Assembly: GCA_029572955.1 (NCBI GenBank)
Contig: JAKPQE010000093.1
Coordinates: forward strand, 1 to 42,487
DNA length: 42,487 nucleotides
Origin: Pseudomonadota bacterium
GTDB lineage: Bacteria > Pseudomonadota > Alphaproteobacteria > Rhizobiales > JAKPQE01
Reading direction: 5' to 3'
Below are positions 8,192 through 14,861 of this stretch, piece after piece; position 1 is the first letter of the stretch, and each line of letters starts with the position of its first letter. The translations under genes were made by a program, and so were the position numbers. A model generated the notes under the pieces. That model was not told the DNA's origin. It saw only the letters and a list, made by a program, of their open reading frames with translations, and did no database searches.

Positions 8192-8220
8192 AGTCTACAC
8201 GAACCTAGGCCGTGCGTAAA
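8192..8220 (-). promoter_or_regulatory. Candidate promoter of the TA pair
   Basis: On the minus strand TTTACG (8220-8215) and TAGACT (8197-8192) are spaced by 17 bases, with 4/6 matches each to -35 and -10 consensus. Transcription would begin about 10-15 bases before the antitoxin ATG, giving a very short leader consistent with the missing ribosome-binding site. Confidence 0.35.
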
Positions 8221-8329
8221 GCCTTGAATAGAAAGGAGAAAATTTGAATCATTTTTCAATGGGTTAGCAAACGGGTGTCGCCTATCGAAGACATCCATGG
8301 ATTGAAAAGACATCGAGGCCTTCACGACT

Positions 8330-8890
8330 ATGGCCACCGCGCCCTTTGGCGAGGTCACCGTCGAGGTGATCGTCGCCGACATCACGACGCTCGGCGTCGA
8401 CGCGATCGTCAATGCCGCCAATTCCGCGCTGCTCGGCGGCGGCGGTGTCGACGGGGCGATCCATCGCGCGGCCGGCCCGGGGCTTCTCGCCGAATGCCGG
8501 ACCCTCGGCGGCTGTCCGACGGGCGAGGCGCGGATCACCGGCGGCCACCGGCTGCCGGCCCGCCATGTCATCCATACGGTCGGGCCGGTCTGGCGCGGCG
8601 GCGCGGCCGGCGAGGCGGAACTCCTCGCCGCGGCCTATCGAAACTCGCTCGGCCTTGCCGCGGCGCACGAACTCGGCTCGATCGCCTTTCCGGCGATCTC
8701 GACCGGCGTCTACGGCTATCCGGCTGCGGCGGCGGCCGGGATCGCGGTCTCGGCGAGCCTTGCGGCGATCGCCGGCACGAGGCTGTCGCGCCTCGTCTTC
8801 TGCTGCTTCTCGCTCGCTTCGGCCGAGCTGCACCGCGAGGCGCTCCTCGGCGCCGCCGGCGCGAAGGACGCGGGCGCCGGCGTCAGTTGA
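8330..8890 (+). CDS. Macro-domain O-acetyl-ADP-ribose deacetylase (YmdB-like)
   Basis: This 186-residue single macro domain begins with the ADP-ribose-binding hallmarks [20 protein letters not shown] and [14 protein letters not shown] (about residues 16-50). [10 protein letters not shown] (78-87) and [13 protein letters not shown] (about 119-131) follow. These match the MacroD/YmdB class, which hydrolyses O-acetyl-ADP-ribose and removes ADP-ribose from acidic residues. The start is the first ATG of the domain, with a weak GAGG upstream. It lies beside the toxin-antitoxin islet but has host-like base composition. Its 3' end overlaps the convergent luxI gene by eight bases. Confidence 0.93.
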   Translation: MATAPFGEVTVEVIVADITTLGVDAIVNAANSALLGGGGVDGAIHRAAGPGLLAECRTLGGCPTGEARITGGHRLPARHVIHTVGPVWRGGAAGEAELLAAAYRNSLGLAAAHELGSIAFPAISTGVYGYPAAAAAGIAVSASLAAIAGTRLSRLVFCCFSLASAELHREALLGAAGAKDAGAGVS

Positions 8891-9542
8891 AGACGTGGTG
8901 CGTGCGCTCCTCGGCGGCGGGGGCCTCGATGAAGCCGGAACGGTCTTCCAGAACGCTCGCCCGGGTGCCGCGCAGCTCGCGGATGCGGGTGAGGGTCGAC
9001 CAGCTGATCTTGAACAGCATGGCGATCACGTCCTCGCCGTCCATGTGATGCGGCAGGCCGAGGGGATCGACCTGGAAGCCGAGTTCGAGGAAGCGGGTGA
9101 TCCAGATCGGGTGGCCCTCGCCGGTCAAAAGGAAGATGCCGTTGGCGAGGGAATATTCGACGATGCCGAGGATCGCCTCCCAGCCGGCATCGCTCAGCGA
9201 ATTGCCCCAGCGGAATTCGGGGGCGACGCAGAGCCGGGTCCATTCCCAGATGTGCGGCCCGCGCGGGATATCGCCGGTGGCGACGAGCCAGGGATAGACG
9301 TCGGAAAGCAGGTGCGGCTCCGTCGTCGGCAGGATGCGGCTGTAGGCGGCGAGCTTGCCGTCGCGAATGACGGCAAGATGGGTCGCCGACGGCGTGTCGA
9401 ACTGGTCGATCTCGCGGCCGTCCGGCCGACGAATGGCATTCCAGCCGCGTTCCTCCACGAACACCTGATGGCGAAGGCGGTAGCAGGACTCCAGTTCCTG
9501 CTCGTAGAGGTGCGCGTTACGCGACGTTATGATGTGAACCAT
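8883..9542 (-). CDS. Acyl-homoserine-lactone synthase (LuxI family)
   Basis: The 219-residue protein has all the invariant LuxI residues: Arg24, Phe28 and Trp34 in [13 protein letters not shown], Asp46 and Asp49 in EIDQFD, Arg69, and Glu100/Arg103 in WEWTR. It joins S-adenosylmethionine with an acyl donor to make an N-acyl-homoserine lactone. Segments such as [21 protein letters not shown] and PHLLSDV resemble the RpaI/BjaI/BraI group, members of which use aryl- or branched-chain acyl-CoA rather than acyl-ACP; the actual acyl group here is not known. The ribosome-binding site AGGAGAG lies in one arm of a palindrome. A luxR gene lies upstream on the same strand. Confidence 0.95.
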   Translation of the reverse strand: MVHIITSRNAHLYEQELESCYRLRHQVFVEERGWNAIRRPDGREIDQFDTPSATHLAVIRDGKLAAYSRILPTTEPHLLSDVYPWLVATGDIPRGPHIWEWTRLCVAPEFRWGNSLSDAGWEAILGIVEYSLANGIFLLTGEGHPIWITRFLELGFQVDPLGLPHHMDGEDVIAMLFKISWSTLTRIRELRGTRASVLEDRSGFIEAPAAEERTHHVFN

Positions 9543-9548
9543 GCGCCT

Positions 9549-9570
9549 CTCTCCTGTAACGTGTGGAGAG
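9549..9570 (-). promoter_or_regulatory. Inverted repeat overlapping the luxI RBS
   Basis: CTCTCC (9549-9554) and GGAGAG (9565-9570) are perfect inverted arms around a 10-base centre. On the luxI strand the promoter-proximal arm contains the AGGAGAG Shine-Dalgarno sequence, seven bases before the ATG. It could act as an RNA hairpin masking the ribosome site or as a DNA-binding site. Confidence 0.45.
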
Positions 9571-9630
9571 ATTTTGGCATATGGTTAACAAATTCTCACC
9601 CGCGGAATCCGGTAGAGACCCGAGGTTGGG

Positions 9631-9640
9631 GACAAGTGTC
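9631..9640. promoter_or_regulatory. GACA-AG-TGTC palindrome, candidate LuxR site
   Basis: This is a perfect 10-bp inverted repeat 89-98 bases upstream of the luxI ATG, in the luxR-luxI gap. The position suits a LuxR-type activator site. It is shorter than a classical 18-20 bp lux box and rests on position and symmetry alone. Confidence 0.3.
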
Positions 9641-9818
9641 GGCGCGCGGAGGAATTGCTGCAACCCCCGACAATGCGCAGGGCGGCTCCGGAGGGGAGTT
9701 TGCGGCACGAGGCCGAAAGAAGCCGGTGACGAGCGGGGCGGCCCGGTGAACGGCCAGCGGCCGCGGTTTGTGCCGCTTTCGCGGACGGCGAACCGGCTTC
9801 GCGGTTACCCGGAAAGCG

Positions 9819-10538
9819 TCAGTGCAGCAGGCCCTTGCGGAAGCCTTCGGCGACGGCCTGGACGCGATTGACCGCGTGCAGCTTCTTCGTCGCGGACGCC
9901 AGATACCAGTCGGCGGTGTGCTGCGAGATGTTGAGGATCTGCGAGATCTCCCAGCTCGTCTTGCCGGCGGCGCACCACTTCAGGCATTCGAGCTCGCGCG
10001 GGGTGAGGCCGAGCTCGTCCGGCAGGCGGTCGACGGCGCCGAGCACCTCGCGGGTCCGGTTGTGGGCATAGATCGACATCAGGTGGAGCGTCGCCTTCTG
10101 GCGCAGGTCGAGCTCGAGGTCCGTCGTGCCGAAGGAAACGGCGGCTTGGAATCCATGCACGGTATAGATCGGCACGCAGAAGCCGTCGGCCATCCCGACC
10201 GAGGCGGCTTCGTCCATCACGCGCTGCTCGGTCGGCGCCAGGATCCGCCCCTCGCTCGCTTCGCGCCAGGCGAAGGGCGTCGCGGTGTTGCGGATCTTGG
10301 TGACGACCGGATCGTGATTGAAGTAGTCGTTCTCGAGATAGCGCGTGCGCCAGTCGTCGCTCCAGCCTTCGAGCATCAGGTAGCCATCGAACTTGGTGCC
10401 GGGATCGGGAATTCCGGCAACGCAGAACGAGGTGAAACCGAACTGGTCAGCAGCCTTGCGCAGCCGGTCGGTAATGTCCTCGGCGCTCTTGGCGTATTGC
10501 AGTTTCTCAATGAAATCGAGGGCGTCATTAAACGACAT
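9819..10538 (-). CDS. LuxR-family autoinducer-binding regulator
   Basis: The 239-residue protein combines an N-terminal autoinducer-binding domain, with the conserved Trp63, Tyr67, Asp76, Pro77 and Trp91, and a C-terminal LuxR helix-turn-helix (about residues 175-236). The latter carries the invariant Glu182, Leu186 and Gly192 in TPRELECLKWCAAGKT. All have the spacing seen in TraR and LuxR, so it should respond to the signal made by the neighbouring LuxI. It is co-oriented and upstream of luxI with a 276-base gap that contains luxI control signals. A weak inverted repeat (9791-9806) follows its stop codon and could reduce read-through. Confidence 0.95.
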   Translation of the reverse strand: MSFNDALDFIEKLQYAKSAEDITDRLRKAADQFGFTSFCVAGIPDPGTKFDGYLMLEGWSDDWRTRYLENDYFNHDPVVTKIRNTATPFAWREASEGRILAPTEQRVMDEAASVGMADGFCVPIYTVHGFQAAVSFGTTDLELDLRQKATLHLMSIYAHNRTREVLGAVDRLPDELGLTPRELECLKWCAAGKTSWEISQILNISQHTADWYLASATKKLHAVNRVQAVAEGFRKGLLH

Positions 10539-10684
10539 CGAACGTCCCGGATTGGCTCGCTGGTTGGTCTTTTCGAACCTTTCGTTACGGTGCTTAACAA
10601 ACTCTTAAAAACGAGAAACACGGGCCGACTCACCGCAACAAATCCATAGTAATGGTGAATCGTCCCGGCACAGGCCAACTTAGT

Positions 10685-10698
10685 CGACAAAATTGTCG
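10685..10698. promoter_or_regulatory. CGACAA-AA-TTGTCG palindrome upstream of luxR
   Basis: A perfect 6-bp inverted repeat with a two-base centre lies about 150 bases upstream of the luxR start, in an otherwise empty 242-base gap downstream of the ferritin gene. It shares GACA/TGTC half-sites with the palindrome upstream of luxI, although the spacing differs. It is a candidate regulator-binding site. Confidence 0.35.
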
Positions 10699-10745
10699 CA
10701 ATTGTCATTCTCGACAGGGTGGCAGGCCGGTCCTTCCCGACGGGT

Positions 10746-10769
10746 GGCCGGCGCTTCGCGACGCCGGCC
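10746..10769 (-). terminator. Hairpin downstream of ferritin gene
   Basis: GGCCGGCG (10746-10753) pairs perfectly with CGCCGGCC (10762-10769) around an 8-base loop, 12 bases past the ferritin stop codon. No T-run follows, so it is either a weak terminator or an mRNA-end stabiliser. Confidence 0.45.
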
Positions 10770-10780
10770 GGACGCCGGGA

Positions 10781-11281
10781 TCAGGCCGGCGGGGCGGCGC
10801 CGAGCAGGCGGTTGTCGAGGACCATCAGATGCCAGCGGCTGTCGCCGGCGGCCTCGGCCTGTTCGAGGAGATCGCGAAAGAGATCCTCCTCGTCGATCTG
10901 CTCCTCGAGGAACCAGTGCAGCATGTTCTGCGTGCCGTATTCCTTCACCTCGTGGGCGAGTTCGAACAGCTTGTGGATCTGGTCGGTGACGTCCGCCTCC
11001 ATGGCGAGGGCGGTGCGGATCGCGGCGGCCGGGTCGCGGAAGTTCTTTTCGGGCACGGCAATGCCCTTCAGCTCGACGGTGCCGCCGCGCTTCACGATGA
11101 AGTCGTAGATGCGCATCGCATGGTCGATTTCCTCGCCGGCATGGCGCCGGAAGAACGAGGCGAAGCCTTTCAGATTGTCGCTGTCGAAATGGGCAGCCAT
11201 GGCGAGATAGACATAGGAGGCCCGCAGCTCGTTGTTGATCTGCGCGTTGAGGGCCTCGGAGACTTGGCTTTCGATTTTCAT
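10781..11281 (-). CDS. Bacterial non-heme ferritin
   Basis: The 166-residue four-helix protein carries ferroxidase-centre ligands in the FtnA arrangement: Glu18, Glu51 and His54 in AGEEIDH, Glu95, and Glu127/Gln128 with Glu131 in FLEEQIDEE. It oxidises Fe(II) and stores it as a mineral in a 24-mer. There is no conserved haem-ligating methionine context as in Bfr, so ferritin rather than bacterioferritin is preferred. An A/T-rich Fur-like sequence lies about 90-110 bases upstream. The gene is monocistronic. Iron storage beside an operon of iron enzymes may be coincidental. Confidence 0.92.
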   Translation of the reverse strand: MKIESQVSEALNAQINNELRASYVYLAMAAHFDSDNLKGFASFFRRHAGEEIDHAMRIYDFIVKRGGTVELKGIAVPEKNFRDPAAAIRTALAMEADVTDQIHKLFELAHEVKEYGTQNMLHWFLEEQIDEEDLFRDLLEQAEAAGDSRWHLMVLDNRLLGAAPPA

Positions 11282-11370
11282 CGGTGGGACGTCCCGGTTT
11301 CGGATGTGAGTTGGGGCGAGGCGACGGCCTCGGCTCTGTCGGCGCCGGTGAATGGGCCGACGTCGTTACG

Positions 11371-11392
11371 CTAATAATAATGAGTTGCAATA
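11371..11392 (-). promoter_or_regulatory. Fur/Irr-like iron box upstream of ferritin
   Basis: On the ferritin strand the sequence TTGCAACTCATTATTATTAG sits in the only A/T-rich patch of this region. It resembles alphaproteobacterial iron-responsive sites with TTGCAA and CATTAT elements. The assignment is by eye and the binding protein (Fur, Irr or RirA) is not resolved. Confidence 0.5.
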
Positions 11393-11399
11393 GCAATAG

Positions 11400-12110
11400 A
11401 AGATTGTGCGAAAGAGAAGCGTGCCGGGACGGGATGCGAAGGCGTTGCGGACAGCTGCGGCGAACTGCCGATGGCCGGGGCAGAACAGCGGCAGAGAGGC
11501 GGCCGGCTGCGGTAGCCCGACGATGGGCAAGTGGCAGGGAAGTGGCCAGCCGGGCGGGACGCGGAGGCGCTGCGGTGGGGCACGACGGGGCAGCGGCGGG
11601 GCGGCGGCAGGCGCTGCGGTCGTGTGACGAGGGGCAGTAGGAGGGAGGCGGCTGGCAGGGTCGGGCGGCGGCAGTGCTACTGTGGCGCGACGATTGGCAA
11701 GTGGCAGGTATGTGGCCGGCCGGGACCGGCCCGGTCTGGCAGCGGATCAGGCGGTGGGACCCACGGGGGCCTTGATGTCGGCACGAGGAGGCGGTGGCTG
11801 GCGCCGAGTCGGGTCCGGTGTGACAGGCCGGGCCGGGCGGCAGGTCGGGTTTGCGGGCCTCGATCTCGGCCGGCACGTGAGGGGCCGCCGGCCGTGCGGC
11901 GGGCCGGGCGGCAACCGGGTCGCGATCGAGGCTGCTCGGGACCGATCGGCGCCGGAGGTATCGCGGGCCAGGCGGAGACTGTGGCGGGGACGGTACCGGC
12001 ACGACGCGGCCATGGCGGTCGATCCGCGCCGAAGCCGGAAGGACGGAAACGCCGGAAAAGCAGTTGCAGGAGCAGGTCCGCCGCCGGAGGCGGATGACGG
12101 GGCGGCGGCC
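11400..12110. other. Gene-free, G-rich intergenic region
   Basis: About 700 bases lie between the ferritin promoter and the end of the GntR gene. Long open frames exist on both strands but their translations are low-complexity Arg/Pro/Ser or Arg/Gly text with no recognisable domain, so none is called as a gene. The left part contains a diverged tandem duplication. The right part (11725-12110) shows no clear feature. Confidence 0.6.
11426..11724. repeat. Diverged tandem duplication (two copies)
   Basis: Copy 1 (about 11426-11554) and copy 2 (about 11556-11724) share blocks in the same order. There is an opening GGGACG-type block with GAAGGCG or GGAGGCG then TTGCGG or CTGCGG, and a middle GAGGCGGC block. 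Both end with a 37-base block beginning CGACGATGGGCAAGTGGCAG in copy 1 (11518-11554) and CGACGATTGGCAAGTGGCAG in copy 2 (11688-11724). The centres of the copies have diverged in length. Confidence 0.6.
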
Positions 12111-12824
12111 TCAGTTTTCGTCGATCTCGGCGCCGGTGATGAATTCGTAGGTCCGGTCGATGTGGATCTCGATCAGGCGGCAGATCTCGTCGGCGTCGCG
12201 ATCGAGCGCGGCCTTCAGGATCGCCTCGTGCTCGGCATGGACGTCGCGCTCCTTGGCCGAGTTCTTGAGGGCGAGGCGCAGATAGCGGCTCGACTGGCTC
12301 TGCAGGATGGCGCGGAAGTAGAACAGCCAGCGGTTCTGGCAGGCGCCGACGAGGGCGTTGTGGAAATCGAAATTGCAGATATCCCAGCGCTCGGCATAGG
12401 CGACGGGATCGATCTTGGTCAGCTCCTCGACCTTGGAGAGCTTGTGGAATGCGGCGACGACCGCGGCTTCCCAGCTGTCGTCGCCGAGGCGCAGGGATTC
12501 GCGCAGCGCCATCTTCTCGAGTTCGCGGCGCAGTTCGGAGATCGAACGGAAATCCTCCGGCGAGAGCGGTGCGACGCGGAAGCCCTTCTGGCTCTCGCTG
12601 ACCACCAGCGTCTCGGACATCAGGCGCGACAGCGCCTCGCGCACGGTCGTCGCGCTGACGCCGAAATCGGCACGCAGCCGCTCGACCCGCAACCGCTCGC
12701 CCGGCTTCAGCGCGCCGGTGAGGATCTCGCCGCGCAGCTTGGCGTAAACCTCCTCGATGGCGGTGCGGTATTGCGGCTTGTCGTCGCTCGTTTCCATCAA
12801 CAGCAGATCGACAACGCTCATCAT
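12111..12824 (-). CDS. GntR-family (FadR/FCD) transcriptional regulator
   Basis: This is a 237-residue regulator. The N-terminal winged helix spans about residues 20-85, with the family motif LKPGERLRVERLRADFGVS and TTVREALSRL. A C-terminal all-helical FCD ligand domain holds the metal/ligand residues in FDFHNAL, EHEAIL and the final IEIHID. Members bind small organic acids and usually repress. It is divergent from the phenol operon across a palindrome-rich 445-base gap, so it is the probable pathway regulator, perhaps sensing an intermediate. The ATG at 12824 was chosen because GAGGA lies eight bases upstream; an extra ATG at 12863 lacks such a site. Confidence 0.9.
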   Translation of the reverse strand: MMSVVDLLLMETSDDKPQYRTAIEEVYAKLRGEILTGALKPGERLRVERLRADFGVSATTVREALSRLMSETLVVSESQKGFRVAPLSPEDFRSISELRRELEKMALRESLRLGDDSWEAAVVAAFHKLSKVEELTKIDPVAYAERWDICNFDFHNALVGACQNRWLFYFRAILQSQSSRYLRLALKNSAKERDVHAEHEAILKAALDRDADEICRLIEIHIDRTYEFITGAEIDEN

Positions 12825-12997
12825 GTCGCGGTTCCTCGCCGTTCCCTCCAACCGGGGCGCCATATGTCGCCGGCCGTTGTATGCCGGTCAAGGTTTCCAC
12901 GCGGTTCGCCGAGGCTTGCGGCGATAAAACGCGGGCTGCCGTTGCAGGTTCCCGGGGTGCTGGTCCCGGGGCGAGCACGGCCGAGCCGCCGGCCTCG

Positions 12998-13014
12998 AGG
13001 ATCACAAGGATCCT
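12998..13014. promoter_or_regulatory. Palindrome AGGATC-N5-GATCCT
   Basis: A perfect 6-bp inverted repeat with a 5-base centre, three bases before a second, longer palindrome in the gntR-dmp gap. It is a candidate operator. Confidence 0.45.
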
Positions 13015-13016
13015 GT

Positions 13017-13038
13017 CCGGGCGCCACGTGGCGTCCGG
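13017..13038. promoter_or_regulatory. 22-bp near-perfect palindrome
   Basis: The 12-bp perfect core CGCCACGTGGCG (13022-13033) is flanked by G and T (the only mismatch) and by CCGG on both sides (13017-13020, 13035-13038). Its symmetry and length suit a dimeric regulator site or a cruciform, and its place in the dmp control region makes it the best operator candidate here. Confidence 0.5.
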
Positions 13039-13153
13039 CAGCCTCCATGATCCCTACGAATACGTGTGGCTTTCCCCTAGCGCGTTAGAATGTCGCAGAA
13101 TCGCCAACCGGTTACAAGCGTCTTCCGAGATTTTCCAAAAATATCGATTTTCT

Positions 13154-13170
13154 TATTGACAACCGATAAT
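13154..13170. promoter_or_regulatory. Imperfect palindrome over a TTGACA hexamer
   Basis: TTATTGACAACCGATAA has TTATTG and CGATAA arms (5 of 6 pairs) around ACAAC. It contains the -35-like TTGACA at 13156-13161, so a repressor bound here would block RNA polymerase. It lies 100 bases before the first dmp start codon. Confidence 0.35.
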
Positions 13171-13269
13171 CGCTTCTCCGAAGATGTCGGCCAAGGCACG
13201 GGTCCGCAGGCAGCCGGGAAGGCGGCCGCGGGCAAATCAGTGCCGCAAGAACACCTTGGGAGGAGTGCC

Positions 13270-13533
13270 TTGACCGTCGGTTTTTCCGACATCGCCGAAT
13301 CGACGATCCGGGTGATCGGTGTACGCCGCGCCACCTATGTCGAATTCGAGTATTCCCTCGCCGACGAGTTGCTCGTCGTGGAGCTGGTGATGCCGTACCC
13401 GGCATTCGACGAGTTCTGCGCGATCAACAAGGCCCGCATGCTCGCTCCGAAACCGGATGCGGCAGCGGCCTTCGCCGAGCTGGCCGCGCGCCACTCGCCG
13501 TCGACGACGGACGGTCGCTCATCCCTGGCGTGA
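13270..13533 (+). CDS. dmpK: Phenol hydroxylase assembly protein DmpK
   Basis: Starting at TTG 13270, this 87-residue protein matches the small phenol-hydroxylase subunit family. It has a beta-rich segment (IRVIGVRRATYVEFEYSLA) followed by LLVVELVMPYPAFDEFCAIN. In Pseudomonas CF600, DmpK is needed to form active hydroxylase, probably by helping iron loading of the oxygenase, and is not in the mature complex. The TTG start is chosen because GGGAGGA sits six bases upstream and the family domain begins there. An in-frame ATG at 13090 would add 60 unrelated residues with no ribosome-binding site. It is the first gene of the phenol operon. Confidence 0.88.
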   Translation: MTVGFSDIAESTIRVIGVRRATYVEFEYSLADELLVVELVMPYPAFDEFCAINKARMLAPKPDAAAAFAELAARHSPSTTDGRSSLA

Positions 13534-13560
13534 ACAGCATCGCGGAGGAGGGACCCCGTT

Positions 13561-14562
13561 GTGACGACAATCGAAATCAAAACTCAATCGCTGGAGCCGA
13601 GGCGTCACACCTTCGGCAACATCGCGCGGCGCTACGGCGCCGACAAGTCGGCCTCGCGCTACGACGAGTCGATGCTCGACCTTCAGGCCGACGTCAATTT
13701 CCACTACCGGCCGATCTGGGCGCCCGAATACGAGATCTTCGACAAGGCCCGCACCAAGATCGAGATGGCCGACTGGTACACGCTGCGCGATCCGCGCCAG
13801 CTCTACTATGCGACCTACAACATCCAGCGCTCGCAGATGGTCCAGGGTGCCGAGCAGCAGCTCGCCTTCGTGGAGAAGCGCGGCCTCGTCGATACCGTCG
13901 ACGCCGGCTGGGCCGAGACGGTCAAGTCCTACCTCCTGCCGCTGCGCCACTTCGAGTGGGGCGCCAATCTCAACAGCCTGCAGATCACCAATTACGGCTG
14001 GGGCGCGGCGGTGACTGTGCCGACCTGCTTCGAGGCCGGTGACCGGCTCGGCATGGCCCAGCACATCTCCAAGATCGGCCTCCTCTTCGACGGCAATTCC
14101 GGCGATTCCCTCGATGCCGCCAAGGATGCGTGGATGAACGCTCCGGAATGGCAGGCGATGCGCAAGCTCGTCGAGGACAGCCTCGTCGTCGAGGACTGGT
14201 TCGAACTCTTCGTCGCCCAGAACCTCGCCATGGACGGCATCGTCTACGGTCTCGTCCACGACCATTTCGACGCCGCGGGCATCGCCAAGCCGGGCGGCAT
14301 GGTGGTCACCATGGTGACGGAATTCCCCAAGACCTGGTTCGCCGAGCAGACCCGCTGGGTCGATGCGGTGATCAAGGGTGTCGTCGCCGAGTCGGCCGGC
14401 AACGCCGGCCTCGTTTCGGGCTGGTTCGCCGACTGGTCGAAGAAGGCCGCCGAGGCCATGCGCCCGGTCGCCGACAAGGTGCTCGGTGCCGATGGCGCCG
14501 CCGCGGTTGCCGCGGTCTCGGCCGCGCTCTCCGAGCGCGCCAAGAAGCTCGGCATCGGTTGA
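13561..14562 (+). CDS. dmpL: Phenol hydroxylase beta subunit DmpL
   Basis: This is a 333-residue member of the ferritin-like beta-subunit family of soluble bacterial multicomponent monooxygenases (TmoE/MmoY/DmpL). It has no di-iron ligand set of its own and forms the (alpha-beta-gamma)2 hydroxylase with DmpN and DmpO. The recognisable N-terminus is RRHTFGNIARRYGADKSASRYDE-like, with conserved aromatic helices such as YRPIWAPEYEIFD and MADWYTLRDPRQLYYATYN in the first 100 residues. It starts with GTG at 13561 behind a GGAGGAGGGA ribosome-binding tract, 27 bases after dmpK. Confidence 0.95.
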   Translation: MTTIEIKTQSLEPRRHTFGNIARRYGADKSASRYDESMLDLQADVNFHYRPIWAPEYEIFDKARTKIEMADWYTLRDPRQLYYATYNIQRSQMVQGAEQQLAFVEKRGLVDTVDAGWAETVKSYLLPLRHFEWGANLNSLQITNYGWGAAVTVPTCFEAGDRLGMAQHISKIGLLFDGNSGDSLDAAKDAWMNAPEWQAMRKLVEDSLVVEDWFELFVAQNLAMDGIVYGLVHDHFDAAGIAKPGGMVVTMVTEFPKTWFAEQTRWVDAVIKGVVAESAGNAGLVSGWFADWSKKAAEAMRPVADKVLGADGAAAVAAVSAALSERAKKLGIG

Positions 14563-14576
14563 GGGGGGATATCGCC

Positions 14577-14846
14577 ATGACGCGCAACGTATCGATCACC
14601 CTTCAGAACACCGAGGACGCCCGTCCGATCATCGAGGCGATCGAGGCCGACAACCCCGCCGCGGTCGTCGTCCAGTACCCGGCGATGGTCAAGATCGACG
14701 TTCCCGACCGCATCGTCGTCAAGCGCGACAGCGTGACGGAGCGGCTCGGTCGCGACTTCGATCTGCAGGAGATCCATCTCTCGCTGATCTCGCTCAATGG
14801 ATACATCGACGAGGACGATGACGAATTCGTCCTGAGCTGGCGATAA
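14577..14846 (+). CDS. dmpM: Phenol hydroxylase regulatory (effector) protein DmpM
   Basis: The 89-residue cofactorless coupling protein is of the MmoB/DmpM family. It has the expected length and the motifs VSITLQNTEDARPIIEAIEA near the N-terminus and DRIVVKRDSV in the middle, with an acidic tail EDDDEFVLSW. Members bind the hydroxylase, change access to the di-iron site and are required for turnover. The ATG at 14577 follows a GAGGGGGGAT tract and lies 14 bases after dmpL, consistent with a compact operon. Confidence 0.95.
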   Translation: MTRNVSITLQNTEDARPIIEAIEADNPAAVVVQYPAMVKIDVPDRIVVKRDSVTERLGRDFDLQEIHLSLISLNGYIDEDDDEFVLSWR

Positions 14847-14861
14847 GGGGAGGAGGCAACA

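Larger units (their letters stand above)
12825..13269. promoter_or_regulatory. Control region of the phenol operon and gntR
   Basis: This 445-base divergent gap contains three palindromes (12998-13014, 13017-13038, 13154-13170), a TAGAAT -10-like hexamer (13086-13091), an A/T-rich patch (about 13120-13170) and a TTGACA hexamer (13156-13161). No good -10 hexamer stands 17 bases from that TTGACA, and no proper sigma54 GG-N10-GC element was found. An ATG at 13090 is open into dmpK but lacks a ribosome-binding site, so it is treated as non-coding. Confidence 0.55.

Noticed and set aside
8330-8890. Macro-domain gene as DarG antitoxin of a DarTG system next to the TA pair
   Set aside because: There is no DarT-like ADP-ribosyltransferase and the protein is a short stand-alone YmdB-like macro domain with host-like composition, unlike the neighbouring AT-rich pair.
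11426-11724. The tandem units as a CRISPR array
   Set aside because: Only two diverged, long units with no constant short repeat or unique spacers, and no cas genes nearby.
10680-12002. A 440-codon minus-strand frame over the ferritin gene and the repeat region
   Set aside because: It is out of frame with ferritin and Pro/Arg/Ser-rich throughout; no signal or domain is seen.
13180-13215. Possible sigma54 promoter (GGCACGGGTCCGC) before dmpK
   Set aside because: The GG and GC elements are nine bases apart instead of ten, and the -12 part lacks the TTGC core. The adjacent regulator is not of the NtrC type.
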